6,852 bases of DNA from Solirubrobacterales bacterium (lineage in GTDB: Bacteria; Actinomycetota; Thermoleophilia; Solirubrobacterales; Solirubrobacteraceae): assembly GCA_013696535.1 (NCBI GenBank), contig JACCYI010000071.1, forward strand, positions 1-6,852, written 5' to 3'. Shown in pieces: positions 1 to 5,249 of this stretch. Numbering within the stretch: the first letter of the stretch is position 1; every line of letters starts with the position of its first letter. The notes under the pieces are model-generated. The model ran no database searches. It saw only the letters and a list, made by a program, of their open reading frames with translations, and had not been told where the DNA came from. A program made the translations under genes and the position numbers.

Positions 1-131
1 GCAGATTCCTGTGACGACTCGGCCCGGCCCTGACAGCGACATCCACCTTGACCACCGGCTGTCAGAGACTCCTTCCCCTCAATGGCGGGTTCGAGGGGCT
101 GCGCACCCAGTCCCGTGGCCAGATCAGACGA
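1..131. other. Non-coding stretch downstream of the glycosyltransferase gene
   Basis: I see no convincing gene here; the open frames that cross it are shadows of the minus-strand glycosyltransferase. It contains an 8-bp perfect inverted repeat (30-37 with 58-65) and a 6-bp one (75-80 with 93-98). Either could form a weak hairpin at the 3' end of the glycosyltransferase mRNA, but neither has a T-tract. A TTGACC at 48-53 looks like a -35 box but has no matching -10 at the right distance. Confidence 0.5.
30..65. repeat. 8-bp inverted repeat (CTGACAGC / GCTGTCAG)
   Basis: Positions 30-37 are the exact reverse complement of 58-65, separated by 20 nt. It lies about 70 bp beyond the stop of the minus-strand glycosyltransferase. 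It could be a weak terminator stem or a binding site for a dimeric regulator of a gene left of the window. The long spacer and missing T-run argue against an efficient intrinsic terminator. An 8-bp arm can also arise by chance. Confidence 0.3.
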
Positions 132-1118
132 CTAGCCGGCGAACAGCCGAGGCAGCAGCTCGCTCGCGACCACCCGGTCGACGGCTTCGCGGCGCCAGGG
201 CCCCAGGAGCTCGGACGCCCGCGCCGCGTAGCCCTCACGAGGAGCGTCGAGAGCGACCCGGATCGCATGAGCCAGCTCGCCGGAGTCGCAGATCAGGCGA
301 GTGTCGAGCGCCATCGCCAGCGGCAGCGCCGCGTACGGCCCCGAAGAGGGCGTGGTGACCAGACTGCAGCCGTCGGCCAGCGCCTCGAGCTGCGCGATCC
401 CGTAGTCCTCGCGCCGGGGCGCAGACACGAAGACCCGGGCGCGCCGGAGCAGCGCGCGATACGTCTCCCGCGGGATGGCACCGACGTACCGCACGCCCGG
501 CTCCTCCGCCGCAGTCAGGCCCGCCACCAACAGCTCCTCGTCATCGCGCCGCGCCACGCGCCAGGCGGCGAGCACCCGGTCGAGCCCCTTCTTGTGCGGA
601 TTCGCCCCGTAGGTGATCGCCGCCAGGTCGCGCACCGCGTCGGGGCCCCCCGAACTCGACGGCTCGATCGGCACCGGCACGATGACGAAGCGGTCGTGCG
701 TGACGCCTGCCTCGGTCAACCCGCCCGCCGACCAGGGAACGAGCAGGGACGCCCGCTCGAGCCGGTGACGTTCGACCGGCCGCTGCCACACGCCGTGTCG
801 GCCCGGCCGGTTGCCGGCGGCCGGCGCGTCGAAGCGGATGGCCCCGGACCGGGGAGCGAGCAGGGCGGCGGTGACGCTCGAGTAGAGCACCGTGCGGGTG
901 AGAGGCGCCTCCACGGTCGCCCGCCGGGCGGCCCGGGCCCACGCCAGGTCCGTCAGTGCGAACGTCCTGACTTCGCGCGGCGGGCGCACGGAGGCCATCA
1001 CGACATCGGCGCCGGCTCGCCGGATCGAATCGGCGAGCTCAGCGTCGGCCTCGCGCAGGCCGGCGGTGCCGCCGAGTGAGACGAGGAGGAGATCGGGGCG
1101 GGGCATCGCGGCTGTCAT
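132..1118 (-). CDS. GT4-family glycosyltransferase (glycosyl transferase group 1)
   Basis: Probable cytoplasmic retaining glycosyltransferase of the GT-B fold, 328 aa, moving a sugar from a nucleotide-sugar donor to an unidentified acceptor. The N-terminal half has an opening strand (LLLVSLGG, about residues 10-17). The C-terminal donor-binding half contains a loop NPHKKGLD (173-180), the strand LLVAG (196-200) and the family signature E-x7-E (E237 to E245, in REDYGIAQLEALADG), which normally contacts the donor. The protein is slightly short for GT4, mainly in the N-terminal half, so the acceptor is not predictable. Start: ATG 1118 gives the longest frame, but a GGGGAGG (minus strand, 1119-1125) abuts it directly. 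ATG 1106, 12 nt from that motif, is an alternative. The gene is divergent from the DUF554 gene with only 17 bp between them. Certain as a glycosyltransferase, uncertain in substrate. Confidence 0.88.
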   Translation of the reverse strand: MTAAMPRPDLLLVSLGGTAGLREADAELADSIRRAGADVVMASVRPPREVRTFALTDLAWARAARRATVEAPLTRTVLYSSVTAALLAPRSGAIRFDAPAAGNRPGRHGVWQRPVERHRLERASLLVPWSAGGLTEAGVTHDRFVIVPVPIEPSSSGGPDAVRDLAAITYGANPHKKGLDRVLAAWRVARRDDEELLVAGLTAAEEPGVRYVGAIPRETYRALLRRARVFVSAPRREDYGIAQLEALADGCSLVTTPSSGPYAALPLAMALDTRLICDSGELAHAIRVALDAPREGYAARASELLGPWRREAVDRVVASELLPRLFAG

Positions 1119-1125
1119 CCTCCCC
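1119..1125 (-). promoter_or_regulatory. Shine-Dalgarno-like GGGGAGG near the glycosyltransferase start
   Basis: On the minus strand GGGGAGG ends directly against ATG 1118 and lies 12 nt before the in-frame ATG at 1106. Neither distance is ideal (5-9 nt is usual). It gives some weight to 1106 as the true start. It could also be chance in this G-rich stretch. Confidence 0.35.
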
Positions 1126-1135
1126 GACCGCTTCC

Positions 1136-1846
1136 ATGATCGGCACCCTCATCAACATCGCCACCGTCCTGGCGGGCACCGGGATCGGAGTCACCGTCGG
1201 CGGACGCCTGAGCCCCTCCGCCCAGCAGCGGGTGCTGGCCGGCCTCGGGATGATCACCTTGGTCATCGGTGTCGACCTGGCGTTGGCCTGGGGCCGCGAG
1301 GATACGAGCTCCCAGACGCCGCTGTACGTCCTGGGCGGGATCCTCATCGGTGGCCTGCTCGGCGAGGCTCTCGGCATCGAGCGGCGTTTGGAGACCTTCG
1401 GCGATGCCATCCAGCGGCGCCTGGCCACCCCGGGCGGGACGTCGACGGTGTCCGAGGGCTTCGTGACGGCTTCCCTGCTCTTCTGCGTCGGCTCGTTGAC
1501 GGTCGTCGGCTCGATCCAGGACGGATTGACGGGTGACTACTCCACCTTGGCCACCAAGGCGGTGCTCGACGGCTTCGCCTCGATAGCGCTGGCCGCAACC
1601 CTCGGCTGGGGTGTCGCGCTGTCGGCGGTCACCATCCTGCTCGTCCAGGGTTCGATCACGCTCGGCGCCGGTGTCTTCGACCACCTGCTGCGGGGAGAAG
1701 CGCTGGCGGTGCTGACCAGCGCCGGTGGCGTGACCGTCGTGGGTATCGGCTTCAAACTGCTCGACATCAAGGACGTCAAGGTCGGCAACTTTCTGCCGGC
1801 GCTCGTCGTAGCCCCGGCCCTGGTAGGGCTGGTCAGCCTCTTCTAA
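1136..1846 (+). CDS. DUF554 family integral membrane protein (YqgA/YdfK-like)
   Basis: 236-aa polytopic membrane protein of the DUF554 family, which includes E. coli YqgA and B. subtilis YdfK; family function is not established and a transport role is only presumed. The N-terminus MIGTLINIATVLAGTGIG is the typical family start, so I chose ATG 1136 over the GTG at 1076, which would add 20 atypical Arg/Ser/Gly-rich residues and overlap the glycosyltransferase. Hydrophobic segments lie near residues 3-22, 33-52, 63-80, 107-126, 145-183 (probably two), 191-207 and 218-236. The characteristic central motif is present as SLTVVGSIQDGLTGD (120-134). There is no Shine-Dalgarno before 1136 and no clear -10 at leaderless distance, so its expression signals are unclear. 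Its stop overlaps that of the convergent gene by 4 bp. Confidence 0.9.
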   Translation: MIGTLINIATVLAGTGIGVTVGGRLSPSAQQRVLAGLGMITLVIGVDLALAWGREDTSSQTPLYVLGGILIGGLLGEALGIERRLETFGDAIQRRLATPGGTSTVSEGFVTASLLFCVGSLTVVGSIQDGLTGDYSTLATKAVLDGFASIALAATLGWGVALSAVTILLVQGSITLGAGVFDHLLRGEALAVLTSAGGVTVVGIGFKLLDIKDVKVGNFLPALVVAPALVGLVSLF

Positions 1847-2364
1847 CCCGGTCTGATGGCCAGGAAGTTCCCGCCGAAGCCAGGGGTGCGAATGAGCTTG
1901 GTGGGCTTGAACGGAGAGGTCTGATCGACGTAGAAGCGAACCGCGTCGCGCTCCTCGATGGCCGCCACAGCCCGTTCCTGGCGGCGGATGGAGAGCGGCC
2001 AGATGATCGCAAAGCCGGTGGCGATGCCCGCGACAGGCGGTACGAAGCTTCCGACGATCCCGGCCAGCAGCACGAAGAGAAGAAGCGACCACAAGCGGTT
2101 CAACAGGGTGACGGCCGGTCGGAGCTCGGGCAGGGTGGTGGCCGAGCGGGCTTCCGCGAGCAGGCGGGTGATGGGCGGGTTGGTCTCCCCCTGCCGGCCG
2201 AGGTATGCGCCGTAGAACGCCGCGAGCGTCCACCAGACCGCGCTGACGTACACCGGGAGCGGGTCGACTTCACGCGTGGCGCCCAGCACGGTGAGCGTGC
2301 CGAGCAGCGTGGCAGCCGCCGCCGAAAGGAGGACGGTCGTCTTCAGGAAGTCGACGAAGCGCAC
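1843..2364 (-). CDS. Unknown membrane protein, downstream partner of otsB
   Basis: 173-aa protein that I cannot assign to a named family. It has four probable membrane segments: about residues 8-28, 37-55, 91-106 and 108-125. Between the second and third is a short polar loop (GRQGETNPPITRLLAEAR). After the fourth comes a charged cytoplasmic-looking helix (RRQERAVAAIEERDAVRFYV) and a distinctive tail with TSPFKPTKLIRTPGFGGN (149-166), rich in Pro, Gly, Lys and Arg, which looks too specific to be a random linker. Start is GTG 2364, only 3 nt after the otsB stop, with no Shine-Dalgarno, so translation is probably coupled to otsB. Its stop TAG overlaps the DUF554 TAA. A role in trehalose metabolism is only suggested by position. 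Real gene: fairly sure; function: unknown. Confidence 0.75.
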   Translation of the reverse strand: MRFVDFLKTTVLLSAAAATLLGTLTVLGATREVDPLPVYVSAVWWTLAAFYGAYLGRQGETNPPITRLLAEARSATTLPELRPAVTLLNRLWSLLLFVLLAGIVGSFVPPVAGIATGFAIIWPLSIRRQERAVAAIEERDAVRFYVDQTSPFKPTKLIRTPGFGGNFLAIRPG

Positions 2365-2367
2365 CGC

Positions 2368-3171
2368 CTAGAGGAGGGCTTGCAGCAGCTCGCGAACGCC
2401 GGCGGTGCCGTCGACCATGAAGTCGGCTTCGTGCTCGAGCGCGGAAGGACCTTCATCGGAGGCGACCCCGACGCGCAGGGCGGTGCCCAGACGGCCGAGC
2501 TCGACGAGCCGGCCGAGGCCCCGGAAGGCGTCGAGGTCGGTGGCATCGTCGCCGACGTAGAGCGCGGCGGAGAGGTCCGTGTCGCGCAGCAGGCCGACGA
2601 CTCCGGCCCCTTTGTCGATGCGGACGGGCGGGCGGATCTCGAGCACCTTCTTACCCCAGTGCGTCGTGTAGCCGGCCGCTTCGGCGTCGTCGGCCACCCG
2701 GGTGATCGCCGCCTGCGCCCCGTCCTCGTCGGGGACCCCACGCCAATGCAGGGCGGCGATCGCCTCCTTGTCCTCCAGACGGACGCGCAGGCGGCGGAGC
2801 TCCTCGGTGAAGGCGTCGTTGGCGAACGCCTGCACGCGACGGGACCACGCCTGCAGCTCGCGGTCGACTTCGGGCGCGATCGACCCGGGCCGCAGGACTT
2901 CCGAGCCGTGGGAGCCCAGGTAGGCGATCGATCCCAGTGACACGATCCGCCGGGCATCGGACGCGCGGCGGCCGGAGACGCACGCGACCACGCCGTAGCG
3001 CCTGGCCACCTCGATCAACGGCCGGCGCGTGGTCTCAGGAACGTGCGCATCGTCGGCGTGCTGGACGGTCGGTGCGAGCGTGCCGTCGATGTCGAGCAGG
3101 ATGGCCGCCCGCGCGGGGTCGTTCTTGAGCGGGCGCAGGAGCTCCTCGAGCGTGGCGGCGGGCGGCGGCAT
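2368..3171 (-). CDS. otsB: Trehalose-6-phosphate phosphatase OtsB
   Basis: 267-aa cytoplasmic HAD-superfamily phosphatase that removes phosphate from trehalose 6-phosphate, the second step of the OtsA-OtsB trehalose pathway. HAD motif I is LLDIDGTL, with nucleophile D27 and acid/base D29; motif II is VSGRR (65-69). Then come GSHGSEVLRPG (86-96), typical of the OtsB cap side, KEAIAALHWR (135-144), GKKVLEIRPP (173-182) with K187, and motif IV YVGDDATDLDAFR (205-217), in which the usual TDEDAF reads TDLDAF. Length matches the family (about 250-280 aa). The frame stays open to 3540, but the extra residues are low-complexity antisense of the TSUP gene; ATG 3171 gives a normal N-terminus. No otsA lies in the window. 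A -10-like CATACT ends 7 nt before this ATG, suggesting a leaderless mRNA. The unknown membrane gene follows after 3 nt. Confidence 0.93.
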   Translation of the reverse strand: MPPPAATLEELLRPLKNDPARAAILLDIDGTLAPTVQHADDAHVPETTRRPLIEVARRYGVVACVSGRRASDARRIVSLGSIAYLGSHGSEVLRPGSIAPEVDRELQAWSRRVQAFANDAFTEELRRLRVRLEDKEAIAALHWRGVPDEDGAQAAITRVADDAEAAGYTTHWGKKVLEIRPPVRIDKGAGVVGLLRDTDLSAALYVGDDATDLDAFRGLGRLVELGRLGTALRVGVASDEGPSALEHEADFMVDGTAGVRELLQALL

Positions 3172-3190
3172 CGCACCTAGTATGCCCCTG
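3172..3190. promoter_or_regulatory. Symmetric divergent -10 region between otsB and the TSUP operon
   Basis: The core is TAGTATG (3178-3184). On the plus strand TAGTAT (3178-3183) fits the actinobacterial TANNNT -10 and is followed by exactly 7 nt and then ATG 3191. On the minus strand the same core reads CATACT (reverse complement of 3179-3184), a 4/6 match to TATAAT, again followed by exactly 7 nt and then ATG 3171. Predicted starts are 20 bp apart. No convincing -35 is seen for either direction and neither gene has a Shine-Dalgarno, which suits leaderless transcripts. The plus-strand element is the better match; the minus-strand one lacks the first T. Confidence 0.5.
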
Positions 3191-3547
3191 ATGCACCGGC
3201 GGACCATGCAACTCGCGGTGGTCGGCACGGCGGCCGGCGTCTTCTCCGGCCTCTTCGGCGTGGGCGGGGGAACGGTCATCGTCCCGGGGCTCGTCCTGTG
3301 GCTCGGATACGAGCAGCGCGAAGCGACCGGGACGTCGCTGGCGGCCATCGTGATCATCGCGAGCACGGCGGCCGCGCTCCAGGGCCTGTACGGCAACGTC
3401 GACGTCGGCAAGGCCGCGCTCATCGGTCTGCCGGCCGTCGGCGGTGTCCTGGCGGGTACGTGGTTGCAGCAGCGCGTGCCTCGCGACGTCATTTCCATCG
3501 GCTTCGCCGTGCTCCTCACAGCGGTCGCCGTCGACCTCATCTACTGA
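3191..3547 (+). CDS. Half-length TSUP (TauE/SafE, DUF81) membrane protein, first of a pair
   Basis: 118-aa inner-membrane protein equal to one four-helix repeat of the TSUP transporter family, which exports sulfite, taurine-related sulfonates or other organic anions. Full-length members are usually about 250 aa with two such repeats. The hallmark glycine motif is GLFGVGGGTVIVPGL (20-34), followed by EATGTSLAA (44-52). Membrane segments lie near 7-39 (with the glycine loop), 49-66, 75-91 and 99-117. ATG 3191 is preferred over ATG 3182 because 3182 lies inside the -10-like TAGTAT and 3191 sits exactly 7 nt after it; ATG 3206 is also possible. The stop TGA shares one base with the ATG of the second half (TGATG), so the two are translationally coupled. 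By hand, about 53 of 110 ungapped aligned positions match the second half. Substrate unknown. Confidence 0.85.
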   Translation: MHRRTMQLAVVGTAAGVFSGLFGVGGGTVIVPGLVLWLGYEQREATGTSLAAIVIIASTAAALQGLYGNVDVGKAALIGLPAVGGVLAGTWLQQRVPRDVISIGFAVLLTAVAVDLIY

Positions 3548-3951
3548 TGGACGTCGTGGCCGCCGTCGCAGTCGGGCTGGCGGCGGGCGTCGTGGCCGGC
3601 ATGCTCGGGGTCGGCGGTGGGATCCTGTTCGTCCCCGGTCTCGCCCTCTTCCTCGGCCTCTCACAGCTCGAGGCGGCGGGGACGTCGCTGTTGGCGATGA
3701 TTCCCGTGGCGATCGTCGGAGCCGCTCGCCAGCAGCGCTACGGGAACCTGCGATTGCGCGAAGGCGGCCTGGTCGGGACGCTCGCCGCCGGAGGGGTTTT
3801 CGCCGGCGTGGTGCTGGCCAACCGGCTGCCCGAGCGGGCGCTCGAGATCGGCTTCGCGGTCGTGTTGCTCGTTACGGCGGCCCAGCTCGTGCGTCGGGCA
3901 TTCGACGACGAAGCGGACAACCGCTCAAGCTCCGGGTCACGACACCGATGA
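3547..3951 (+). CDS. Half-length TSUP (TauE/SafE, DUF81) membrane protein, second of a pair
   Basis: 134-aa partner of the preceding gene, again one TSUP repeat with four probable helices near residues 3-37, 46-60, 73-91 and 99-116. The glycine motif is GMLGVGGGILFVPGL (18-32), followed by EAAGTSLLA (42-50) and the conserved short YGN (65-67), also present in the first half. A polar tail (about 117-134, rich in Asp, Arg, Ser) probably lies in the cytoplasm. There is no Shine-Dalgarno: ATG 3547 overlaps the upstream TGA by one base, so it is read by re-initiation in 1:1 supply. Its own stop overlaps the PilZ ATG in an ATGA. The likely functional unit is a heterodimer that rebuilds the eight-helix transporter, which is inference from family architecture. 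Both halves have complete motifs, so a recent frameshift of one gene is unlikely. Confidence 0.87.
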   Translation: MDVVAAVAVGLAAGVVAGMLGVGGGILFVPGLALFLGLSQLEAAGTSLLAMIPVAIVGAARQQRYGNLRLREGGLVGTLAAGGVFAGVVLANRLPERALEIGFAVVLLVTAAQLVRRAFDDEADNRSSSGSRHR

Positions 3952-4556
3952 CGGCTGGGATGACCCTGTTCAGCCAGCACGGCCTGGTCGACCTCGTTCT
4001 CCAGAACAACGATCGCCGGGCTGCCCGGGTGACGGCGGTCGGGCAGCGGCACATCCTGCTCACCTCGTTCGCGGGACCGGCCGAGGCGCCCGTCGGGCCG
4101 GATTTCACAGCCGCGGCACTTGAGGGGGTCGGTCCGCAGGGCATCTCCCGCGTCGAGGGAGCCGTGGCCTCGGTCGTCTCGGTCGCCGAGCGCCAGGCGC
4201 TCACCTTCAAGCCGGCCGACCCGTCCGTGCTGCGCCAACGGCGTTCCGACCCGCGCGTGGCTCTGGACCGTGGTGTGCTGCTGACCCGCATCGAGGGCTC
4301 TGACGCCCCGGTCGCCGGCCGGGTGCTCGACCTTTCGGCTGGCGGCATGCGATTCAGCTCGGCAGCCTCATTCGCGGTCGGCGAGCAGGTTTTCGTCACC
4401 TTCGACGCCCCGGACGTCAGCCGGCCGCTCAGTGCCGCAGGGTGTGTCGCGCGCGTGGAGCCCGACGGTGATTGTGCGGTCGTGTTCACCGAGGGGCGCG
4501 ATGCCCACCGGGTCTGGGTGGATCGTCTGATCCGCTCCGCGCGCGTCCAGTCCTGA
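3948..4556 (+). CDS. PilZ-domain cyclic-di-GMP receptor protein (YcgR-like layout)
   Basis: 202-aa soluble protein. The C-terminal PilZ domain (about 95-195) carries both c-di-GMP motifs intact: RxxxR at R99-R103 (QRRSDPRV) and D/NxSxxG at D128-G133 (LDLSAGGMRF). The domain ends with the usual strand pattern GCVARVEPDGDCAVVF. The N-terminal part (about 10-90) looks like a beta-rich domain similar in position to the YcgR N-terminal domain, ending VERQ-like before the RxxxR linker; that resemblance is by layout only. ATG 3948 overlaps the TSUP stop (ATGA), a standard coupling arrangement; ATG 3960 is a weaker alternative. A long frame upstream of 3948 is only the antisense-like shadow of the TSUP genes. 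The context suggests that it senses c-di-GMP and acts on the coupled transporter, although PilZ proteins often act on motility or polysaccharide export instead. Confidence 0.9.
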   Translation: MTAGMTLFSQHGLVDLVLQNNDRRAARVTAVGQRHILLTSFAGPAEAPVGPDFTAAALEGVGPQGISRVEGAVASVVSVAERQALTFKPADPSVLRQRRSDPRVALDRGVLLTRIEGSDAPVAGRVLDLSAGGMRFSSAASFAVGEQVFVTFDAPDVSRPLSAAGCVARVEPDGDCAVVFTEGRDAHRVWVDRLIRSARVQS

Positions 4557-4582
4557 TCGCCTCGCGTCTCCGCGACGGAAGC

Positions 4583-4595
4583 TACGCTGCACGCC
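4583..4595 (+). promoter_or_regulatory. -10 element TACGCT for a leaderless PAQR-ppa transcript
   Basis: TACGCT (4583-4588) fits TANNNT and is followed by 7 nt and then the GTG start at 4596, the same geometry as at 3178-3191. No -35 of TTGACN type is visible 16-18 nt upstream. A short hairpin TCGCG-tctc-CGCGA (4562-4575) covers the -35 zone and might also end the PilZ transcript. There is no good Shine-Dalgarno before the GTG, which supports leaderless initiation. Confidence 0.45.
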
Positions 4596-5249
4596 GTGGT
4601 GTCTCCCAGCCCCCCCGTGCTGCTGAAACCGCGCATGCGTGGCGTGCTGCATCAGTGGGCGTTCTTCGTCTCGCTCGTCCTGGGTCTTCTGCTGGTCCTC
4701 ACAGCTTCGGGACAGCGCGAGGTGACTGCGACCGCGATCTACGCCGGGAGCGTCGCCGGCCTGTTGGGGACGAGCGCTCTGTATCACCGTGTGAACTGGT
4801 CGCGGGCGAGCGCCCGCCGATGGATGCGGCGGGCCGATCACGCCATGATCTTTGTGCTCATCGCGGGGAGCTACACCCCCTTCGCCTTACTGGTGATGGA
4901 AGGCTCCCTGGCCACCGCCATCCTCATCGCGGTCTGGAGCGGCGCAGCCGCCGGCATCGTCCTTCAGCTCGCATGGATCGACGCGCCCAGGTGGCTCTCC
5001 GTTCTCGTCTACATGCTGCTGGGATGGGTCGCGATCGCCACCGTGCCCGATCTGCTCGACGGCCTTGGGCTCACGGCCACGCTGCTGGTGGCCACGGCCG
5101 GCCTCTTCTACACCGTCGGCGCGCTCGTGTATGCCATGCGCCGTCCCGATCCGGCGCCGGCCATCTTCGGGTTCCATGAGATCTTCCATGCGCTGGTCAT
5201 CGCGGCGGCCGCCTTGCAGTACGCGGTCGTCGCCTTCTGGGTGGTCTGA
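4596..5249 (+). CDS. trhA: PAQR / hemolysin III family membrane protein (TrhA-like)
   Basis: 217-aa seven-helix integral membrane protein of the bacterial PAQR (hemolysin III, YqfA/TrhA) family, linked to membrane fluidity homeostasis; the old hemolysin name is not a reliable function. The conserved metal-site residues are all present: SALYH with S60 and H64, D81-H82 after RRA, and HEIFH with H194 and H198 near the C-terminus. The AGSYTPF motif (90-96) is also typical. Hydrophobic segments lie near 18-36, 43-62, 83-101, 107-126, 133-151, 157-180 and 197-217. The start is GTG 4596, exactly 7 nt after TACGCT; ATG 4635 is possible but would remove the segment that precedes the conserved LLKPRMRG. 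The stop TGA shares one base with the ppa ATG (TGATG), so the pyrophosphatase is coupled to it. Confidence 0.9.
   Translation: MVSPSPPVLLKPRMRGVLHQWAFFVSLVLGLLLVLTASGQREVTATAIYAGSVAGLLGTSALYHRVNWSRASARRWMRRADHAMIFVLIAGSYTPFALLVMEGSLATAILIAVWSGAAAGIVLQLAWIDAPRWLSVLVYMLLGWVAIATVPDLLDGLGLTATLLVATAGLFYTVGALVYAMRRPDPAPAIFGFHEIFHALVIAAAALQYAVVAFWVV

Noticed and set aside
85..105. GGTTCGA resembling a tRNA T-loop
   Set aside because: The flanking bases cannot form a 5-bp T-stem, and no acceptor, D or anticodon arms are found upstream.
48..1079. Long plus-strand open frame of 343 codons
   Set aside because: It is antisense to the glycosyltransferase, whose GT4 motifs are clear. The product is Arg/Gly/Pro-rich with no domain pattern, as expected for a shadow in GC-rich DNA.
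1076..1135. Upstream GTG start for DUF554
   Set aside because: It adds 20 residues unlike the family, which begins at M-I-G-T-L-I-N, and would overlap the glycosyltransferase.
1115..2233. Minus-strand open frame of 372 codons across DUF554 and its neighbour
   Set aside because: It is rich in Gln, Arg and Asp without hydrophobic core patterns, and covers two genes with good membrane-protein features in other frames.
3172..3540. N-terminal extension of OtsB up to ATG 3540
   Set aside because: The extra 123 residues are low-complexity antisense of the TSUP gene. A normal OtsB N-terminus begins at 3171.
3545..3549. Frameshift in a single TSUP gene
   Set aside because: Both halves have complete repeats, sensible termini and a TGATG coupling junction, better explained by two genes. 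Only comparison with relatives can exclude it fully.
3444..3947. N-terminal extension of the PilZ protein
   Set aside because: The 168 extra residues are Arg-rich shadow of the TSUP genes. ATG 3948 overlaps the TSUP stop in the usual ATGA manner.
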